Source: Actinokineospora fastidiosa (GTDB lineage Bacteria; Actinomycetota; Actinomycetes; Mycobacteriales; Pseudonocardiaceae). From it: 64,000 bases of DNA. This document shows positions 59,924-64,000 of this stretch, piece by piece. Below the pieces are notes generated by a model. It searched no databases. It was not told the origin of the DNA and saw only the letters and a program-made list of their open reading frames with translations. Position 1 is the stretch's first letter. Each line of letters starts with the position of its first letter. The stretch is from the NCBI RefSeq assembly GCF_014648415.1, contig NZ_BMRB01000001.1:434001-498000 (forward strand), in the 5' to 3' direction. Made by a program: the position numbers and the translations under genes.

Positions 59924-60742
59924 TCAGCCCACGCGCCAGAGGGCGGGGACGTTCGGGGGCTCCCAGCCGGGCTGGGCGGTGTGGGCCTGGAGGCACACGT
60001 AGCCGCTGCCGCCGTAGGTGACCCGGGCGCCTGCGGAGTACGCCGTGCCCACCGCCCACGTGCCGCCGCCGGGCGGGTTCGACGTCGTGGTCGTGGGCCT
60101 GGTCGTCGGGCCCGTGGTCGGCGTCTGCTGGACGTTCAGGACGAAGTCGAACGTCGCCTCCCGCCCGCCGCCCGCGTTGCGGACGTTCATCAGCAGCCGG
60201 GGGTCGAACAGCGAGTCCGTGTTGTTGCGCGGCTCGCCCGGGAAGTACAGCTGCGTGGTCAGGATCGGCCTGCCCGGCGCCTGCGCCTTCACGTGGATGT
60301 GCCGCGTGCGCCCCGGGTAGAGGCCCGGCACGATCGTGGTCAGGTGGAAGGCGCCGTTGGCGTCGGTGAACTGGTGGCCGCGGAAGCGGTAGGTGACGTT
60401 GTCGTACGCGCCCGCGTTGTCGGCCTGCCAGAAGTCCAGGAGGACGTTGGCGATCGGCTGGCAGGCCAGGCCGAAGACGTAGCCGCTGACGGTGAGCCGG
60501 GTGCCCGCGCCGTCGCTGACCATCGAGTTGCGCCTGGGCGAGTTCGGCTTGAAGTAGGGACCCTCCATCTGCGGCGGCGTCGGGTCGTCGCCGTCGTCGC
60601 ACATCGGGGTGGGTTCGGGGGTCGCGCCGTCCGGCAGGGTACGGGCCAGCGCGGGGGCCGCGACGAACGCCGCTGGCACGGCGACGCCCGCGGCCAGGGC
60701 GGCGCGCAGCACCGTCTTGCGGCTGAGATTGCGGTCTTCCAT
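59924..60742 (-). CDS. Secreted intradiol ring-cleavage dioxygenase with chitin-binding domain
   Basis: 272 residues. A Tat-like signal (LSRKTVLRAALAAGVAVPAAFVAAPALA) at 5-34. The intradiol dioxygenase fold (about 45-205) has iron-ligand candidates: Tyr in MEGPYFKPNSPRRN, Tyr in NVTYRFRGHQF, and the His pair in GRTRHIHVKAQAPG. A Thr/Pro linker leads to a 45-residue CBM5/12 (ChtBD3) domain (WAVGTAYSAGARVTYGGSGYVCLQAHTAQPGWEPPNVPALW). Enzymes of this build in Streptomyces (SACTE_2871 type) open catechol rings of lignin-derived aromatics while bound to insoluble matter. Downstream of an AraC regulator on the same strand. Confidence 0.92.
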   Translation of the reverse strand: MEDRNLSRKTVLRAALAAGVAVPAAFVAAPALARTLPDGATPEPTPMCDDGDDPTPPQMEGPYFKPNSPRRNSMVSDGAGTRLTVSGYVFGLACQPIANVLLDFWQADNAGAYDNVTYRFRGHQFTDANGAFHLTTIVPGLYPGRTRHIHVKAQAPGRPILTTQLYFPGEPRNNTDSLFDPRLLMNVRNAGGGREATFDFVLNVQQTPTTGPTTRPTTTTSNPPGGGTWAVGTAYSAGARVTYGGSGYVCLQAHTAQPGWEPPNVPALWRVG

Positions 60743-60804
60743 TCCGACTCCTTGTTCGGGACTTGCTCCCGAAACTACGAACCCGGCCAGGGCGCGACGA
60801 TGGA

Positions 60805-61686
60805 CTAACCCGGCTGGTCGTGGTGAAAACCGTGGGTGCCGTTCCCACGTCGGAAGTCACCGGGGCTGCATCCGGTCTCGCGGCGGAAGAACCGGCAGAA
60901 GTACGCCGGGTCGCCGAACCCGACCCGGGCGGCGACCTGCCGCACGGTGAGGTCGGTGCGGGCGAGCAGCCGCTTCGCCTCGTGGACGCGGGTCTCGCGG
61001 ACCAGTTCCGACGCCGGTCGCCCGGTCGCGGCCTTCACCGCCTGCGTCAGGTGCCCCGGCGTCACGCCGATGCGCTCGGCGTAGGCGCGCACGGACCACA
61101 GCTGCGAGCCCGCGCGCAGCCGGGCGAACTCCTCGGCGACCGAGCCGGTGCGGGCGGGCGGGGCCACCCTGGCGGCCCGGGCGGCGCGCACCACCAGCAC
61201 GTGCAGCAGGGAGCGCAGCACCGTGTCCGAGCCCTCGGCCCCCGCCTGGTACTCGGCGTGCATCTCGGCGATGAGCCGGACGGCGTCGTCGGGGGCGTCC
61301 AGCCACGGCCTGCCGCTGAGGGCGCGCAGCACGCCCCGGTCGGCGGGGTGGTCGAGCAGGAAGTCGTCGGTGAACAGCACGACGTGGCCGTCGAGGCCGC
61401 GCGCGTCCCAGTGGTGCACCTGGCCGGGGGCGATGACGCACAGGTGCGGGGGCCGCAGCTCCCAGCGGGCCAGGTCGACCACGTGCGCGCCCCGCCCGCT
61501 GGTGACGAGCACGATCTCGTGGAAGGTGTGCCGGTGCGGGAAGTCCGCGCGCGACATCGGGCCGATGGAGTCGAACGTGCCGATGGCGAACGGCAGGTCG
61601 CCGGACACCTCCAGCCGGTGCATGGGCAGCACGCCCTCGCGTCGCGCCTGACAGGGCGTTCCCTGCGGCACCGTGGTTCCGCGCAT
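60805..61686 (-). CDS. AraC family transcriptional regulator
   Basis: 293 residues from ATG 61686 (GGGAGGG upstream). An N-terminal cupin (about 25-110: FPHRHTFHEIVLVTSGRGAHVVDLARWELRPPHLCVIAPGQVHHWDARG) with metal/ligand His residues, and C-terminal AraC double helix-turn-helix (about 200-285: VRAYAERIGVTPGHLTQAVKAATGRPASELVRETRVHEAKRLLARTDLTVRQVAARVGFGDPAYFCRFFRRETGCSPGDFR). It lies 62 bp upstream of the secreted dioxygenase gene in the same direction and probably activates it in response to an aromatic compound (inference). Confidence 0.9.
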   Translation of the reverse strand: MRGTTVPQGTPCQARREGVLPMHRLEVSGDLPFAIGTFDSIGPMSRADFPHRHTFHEIVLVTSGRGAHVVDLARWELRPPHLCVIAPGQVHHWDARGLDGHVVLFTDDFLLDHPADRGVLRALSGRPWLDAPDDAVRLIAEMHAEYQAGAEGSDTVLRSLLHVLVVRAARAARVAPPARTGSVAEEFARLRAGSQLWSVRAYAERIGVTPGHLTQAVKAATGRPASELVRETRVHEAKRLLARTDLTVRQVAARVGFGDPAYFCRFFRRETGCSPGDFRRGNGTHGFHHDQPG

Positions 61687-61752
61687 CATCCCTCCCAAGG
61701 TCCAGACCAATCCACGATGGCACGGGCCCGGCGTCTTGGGAACGCGATGTGA

Positions 61753-61995
61753 TCAGCTCTCGGCGGGCGGCACGGCGTCGAGCAGGGCGATGTCCCAGCC
61801 CTCGTGCTCCAGCCAGTCCTCGGCCTCCTCGCGGGTCACCCACTCGGCGCCCGCGGGCCTGCCCCTGCCGAGCCTGTCCCAGCCGTCGGGGGCCAGCACG
61901 TGCAGACGGGCGGCCCGCAGTGCCAGCAGGCGCCCCTGCGGGAAGGCCATGGTCGGTTCGGTGCGCAGGAACCGCACCGGCTCCGGTCGCGTCAT
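61753..61995 (-). CDS. Small protein of unknown function
   Basis: 80 residues from ATG 61995. Contains an amphipathic, Trp-rich C-terminal helix (AEWVTREEAEDWLEHEGWDIALLD) and an N-terminal strand-like part (PVRFLRTEPTMAFPQGRLLALRAARLHVL). TACCCT lies 6 nt before the ATG, consistent with a leaderless transcript. No family recognised; conserved-looking and free of signal or membrane segments. Situated between araC and the divergent ABC exporter operon. Confidence 0.6.
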   Translation of the reverse strand: MTRPEPVRFLRTEPTMAFPQGRLLALRAARLHVLAPDGWDRLGRGRPAGAEWVTREEAEDWLEHEGWDIALLDAVPPAES

Positions 61996-62120
61996 GCCCC
62001 AAGGGTAACCCCTGTCCACAGTGGAGCACTTGACCTCCAGCGCGGTGCAGGTCGGAAACTCGGATGACGACGCACGCGACCAGGCGTAACGTCGAAGGCC
62101 GACTGCCTGGGGGGAGCCAC

Positions 62121-63884
62121 ATGGAGAGCGAACCGAAACGCGGCGGCCTGGCCTCGATCGCGCGGCTGGGCCCCTACCTGCGCCCGGTCCGCGGCCGGGT
62201 CATCGGCTCGGCGGTCGCCGTGCTCTGCTCGATGATCTGCGGGCTGACGATTCCGCTGGTCATCCAGCGCATCCTGGACGGGCCGGTGGCCACCGGCGAC
62301 ACCGGCGGCCTGGTCTGGCTGGTGGCCGCGGTCGCCGCGCTCGGCGCCACCGAGGCCGCGCTGTTCTTCACCCGCCGCAGGCTCATCGCCGGGCCGAGCA
62401 CCCGGGTCGAGGCGAACCTGCGCGCCGACCTGTACGCCCACCTGCACCGGCTGCCCATCGCCTTCCACGACCAGTGGCAGTCCGGGCAGCTGCTGTCGCG
62501 CGCGGTGTCGGACCTGTCGACGATCCGCCGGTTCATCGCGTTCGCGGGCATCTTCCTGGTGGTCAACACCCTGACCATGGTCATCGGCCTTGGCGTGCTG
62601 TTCTTCCTCGACCCGGTGCTGGGCGCGATCACGCTGGCCTGCGCGCTGCCGCTCATCGTCATCTGCACGCGCTTCGAGTCGAAGTACTCCGTGCTCTCCC
62701 GCCGCGCCCAGGACCAGGAGGGCGACCTGGCCACCACGGTCGAGGAGTCGGCGCTGGGCATCCGGGTGCTCAAGGCGTTCGGCCGGGGGCCGGAGCTGGC
62801 CCGCCGCTTCGCCGCGCAGGCCCGCGAGCTGCGCGGCACCGAGCTGGCCAAGGTCCGGGTGCTCGCGCTGCTGTGGGGCGCCATCATCATGCTGCCCGAG
62901 CTGGGCATCGCCGCCCAGCTGCTGGTCGGCTCGCTCGGCATCGCCAACGGGACCATGACGGTCGGCACGCTGGTCGCGGGCATCACCGTCGCGGTATTCC
63001 TGCGCTGGCCGGTGGACTCGATCGGCTGGCTGCTGGCCGAGACCAACCAGACGGCGACGGCGGCGGAGCGGTACTGGGAGGTCCGCGACGCCGAGGTCAC
63101 CATCACCGACCCGGACTCCCCCAAGCACCTGCCCGCCGACGGCGCGGGCCTGCTGCGGTTCGAGGACGTGCGCTTCGCCTACCCCTCCGGCGCCGAGGTG
63201 CTGGCCGGGGTGGACCTGGAGGTGCGCCCGGGCGAGACGGTCGCGCTGGTCGGCCCCACCGGTTCCGGCAAGACGACGCTGACCGCGCTGGTCGCCCGCC
63301 TGGCCGACGTGACCGGGGGACGCGTCACCGTCGACGGGGTGGACGTGCGCGACCTGCCGCTGGCCGAGCTGCGCACCGCGGTGGCCACGGCGTTCGAGGA
63401 GGCGGTGCTGTTCTCCGCCAGCGTCGCCGAGAACGTCCGGCTGGGCGCGCCCGAGGCCTCCGACGACGACGTGCGCACCGCGCTGCGGATCGCGCAGGCG
63501 GAGAAGTTCGTCGACGGCCTGCCCTGGGGCCTGGACACCCGCATCGGCGAGCAGGGCCTGTCGCTGTCCGGCGGCCAGCGGCAGCGCCTGGCGCTGGCCC
63601 GCGCGGTAGTCGGCAGGCCGAAGGTGCTGGTGCTCGACGACCCGCTGTCCGCGCTGGACGTGCAGACCGAGGCCGAGGTCGAGCACGCGCTGCGCAGCGT
63701 GCTCTCGGGCGTGACGGCGCTGGTCGTCGCGCACCGGCCGAGCACGGTCCAACTGGCCGACCGGGTCGCGCTGCTGGAGGGCGGCCGCATCACCGCGGTC
63801 GGCACGCACACCGAACTGCTGGCGGCCAACCCGGCCTACCGGGCCCTGCTGTCCACTCTGGACAACGAACGGACGAGCGTATGA
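62121..63884 (+). CDS. ABC exporter half-transporter (permease + ATPase), first subunit
   Basis: 587 residues from ATG 62121 (GGGGGAG 4 nt upstream). Six membrane helices (about 25-310, type I exporter fold; coupling segment DLYAHLHRLPIAFHDQWQSGQLLSRAVSDLSTIRRF). The ATPase has Walker A GPTGSGKTT (about 377), Q-loop FEEAVLFSASVAENV, signature LSGGQRQRLALARA (about 481), Walker B KVLVLDDPLSALD (about 503) and H-loop AHRPSTV. Walker B is followed by Asp (VLVLDDPLS), not Glu, so this subunit lacks the usual catalytic glutamate. Such degenerate sites occur in heterodimeric exporters. The next gene starts within its stop codon (ATGA). Confidence 0.92.
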   Translation: MESEPKRGGLASIARLGPYLRPVRGRVIGSAVAVLCSMICGLTIPLVIQRILDGPVATGDTGGLVWLVAAVAALGATEAALFFTRRRLIAGPSTRVEANLRADLYAHLHRLPIAFHDQWQSGQLLSRAVSDLSTIRRFIAFAGIFLVVNTLTMVIGLGVLFFLDPVLGAITLACALPLIVICTRFESKYSVLSRRAQDQEGDLATTVEESALGIRVLKAFGRGPELARRFAAQARELRGTELAKVRVLALLWGAIIMLPELGIAAQLLVGSLGIANGTMTVGTLVAGITVAVFLRWPVDSIGWLLAETNQTATAAERYWEVRDAEVTITDPDSPKHLPADGAGLLRFEDVRFAYPSGAEVLAGVDLEVRPGETVALVGPTGSGKTTLTALVARLADVTGGRVTVDGVDVRDLPLAELRTAVATAFEEAVLFSASVAENVRLGAPEASDDDVRTALRIAQAEKFVDGLPWGLDTRIGEQGLSLSGGQRQRLALARAVVGRPKVLVLDDPLSALDVQTEAEVEHALRSVLSGVTALVVAHRPSTVQLADRVALLEGGRITAVGTHTELLAANPAYRALLSTLDNERTSV

Positions 63885-64000
63885 GCACGCCGGAAGAGGA
63901 GTGGCGCGGCGTCGCCGCCGAGGACACCGAGAACCTGACCCAGCGCGCGACGCTGCGGCTGCAGAAGCGCTCGCGCGCCCTGCTGGGCCGGCTGATCCGC
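63881..64000 (+). CDS. ABC exporter second subunit, truncated by window edge
   Basis: Only the first 40 residues are visible (MSTPEEEWRGVAAEDTENL...ALLGRLIR), coupled to the previous gene by ATGA overlap. A basic segment before a membrane helix and the context mark it as the partner half-transporter, expected to carry the canonical catalytic Glu. Confidence 0.75.
   Translation, partial: MSTPEEEWRGVAAEDTENLTQRATLRLQKRSRALLGRLIR

Overview
The window is a piece of chromosome from a high-GC actinomycete. Codons end almost always in G or C, many genes appear leaderless, and it carries actinobacterial markers: mIHF-type integration host factor, the division protein SepH, LAL-type LuxR regulators, type VII secretion (ESX/WXG100) substrates, and the serC-sepH-citA-gltA neighbourhood known from mycobacteria and streptomycetes. 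A member of the Pseudonocardiales is my best guess; this is inference from gene content, not a database match. No rRNA, tRNA, CRISPR array, insertion sequence or phage was recognised.

Layout. 1-1.7 kb: partial fadH with its PadR regulator. 1.9-5.5 kb: a neocarzinostatin-fold secreted protein, a secreted serine protease with three Ig-like repeats, and an HTH regulator. 5.6-8.85 kb: type VII secretion cassette 1 (YbaB-like, WXG protein, SseB-domain protein). 9-20.1 kb: a secreted-protease island with two subtilisins, a zinc carboxypeptidase and a trypsin, all ending in a P-domain, plus a LAL regulator and two small secreted proteins, one with an Asp/His-rich tail. 20.3-27.4 kb: acyl-CoA ligases, a metabolite/proton symporter, a GAF-LuxR regulator and a PucR regulator. 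27.5-30 kb: isochorismate synthase, a 69-bp minisatellite and mihF. 30.2-34.6 kb: fadD, PadR, a gamma-glutamylcyclotransferase-like protein, a PRC-barrel protein and ahpD. 34.9-38.7 kb: an AGPS-like flavoprotein divergent from tetR-glpD, the same arrangement as Rv2251/Rv2250c/Rv2249c. 38.7-39.5 kb: non-coding DNA with a 144-bp structured palindrome and short repeats. 39.5-41.7 kb: type VII cassette 2. 41.8-46.5 kb: ABC-2 permease, orphan Vsr, photolyase, citrate synthase. 46.7-62 kb: mostly housekeeping and accessory metabolism (acyl-CoA dehydrogenase, amidohydrolase, aldose epimerase, zinc-type CDF/ArsR pair, siderophore-type exporter, pdxH, second citrate synthase, serine hydrolase, serC, sepH, secreted intradiol dioxygenase with chitin-binding domain, AraC). 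62.1-64 kb: the start of a two-gene ABC exporter.

The most notable observations are these. (i) A GTAGGG(C/G)TAC-type inverted repeat recurs upstream of three protease genes and of the LAL regulator itself, suggesting one regulon for the protease island. (ii) A 20-bp motif lies exactly 55 nt before the start codon of both genes flanking the GAF-LuxR regulator. (iii) Two parallel type VII cassettes share a new-looking core motif, and one ends in a lytic-transglycosylase-like domain that has lost the usual catalytic glutamate. (iv) There are structured or repetitive non-coding tracts at 16.5-16.9, 28.7-29.4, 38.8-38.9 and 59.8-59.9 kb.
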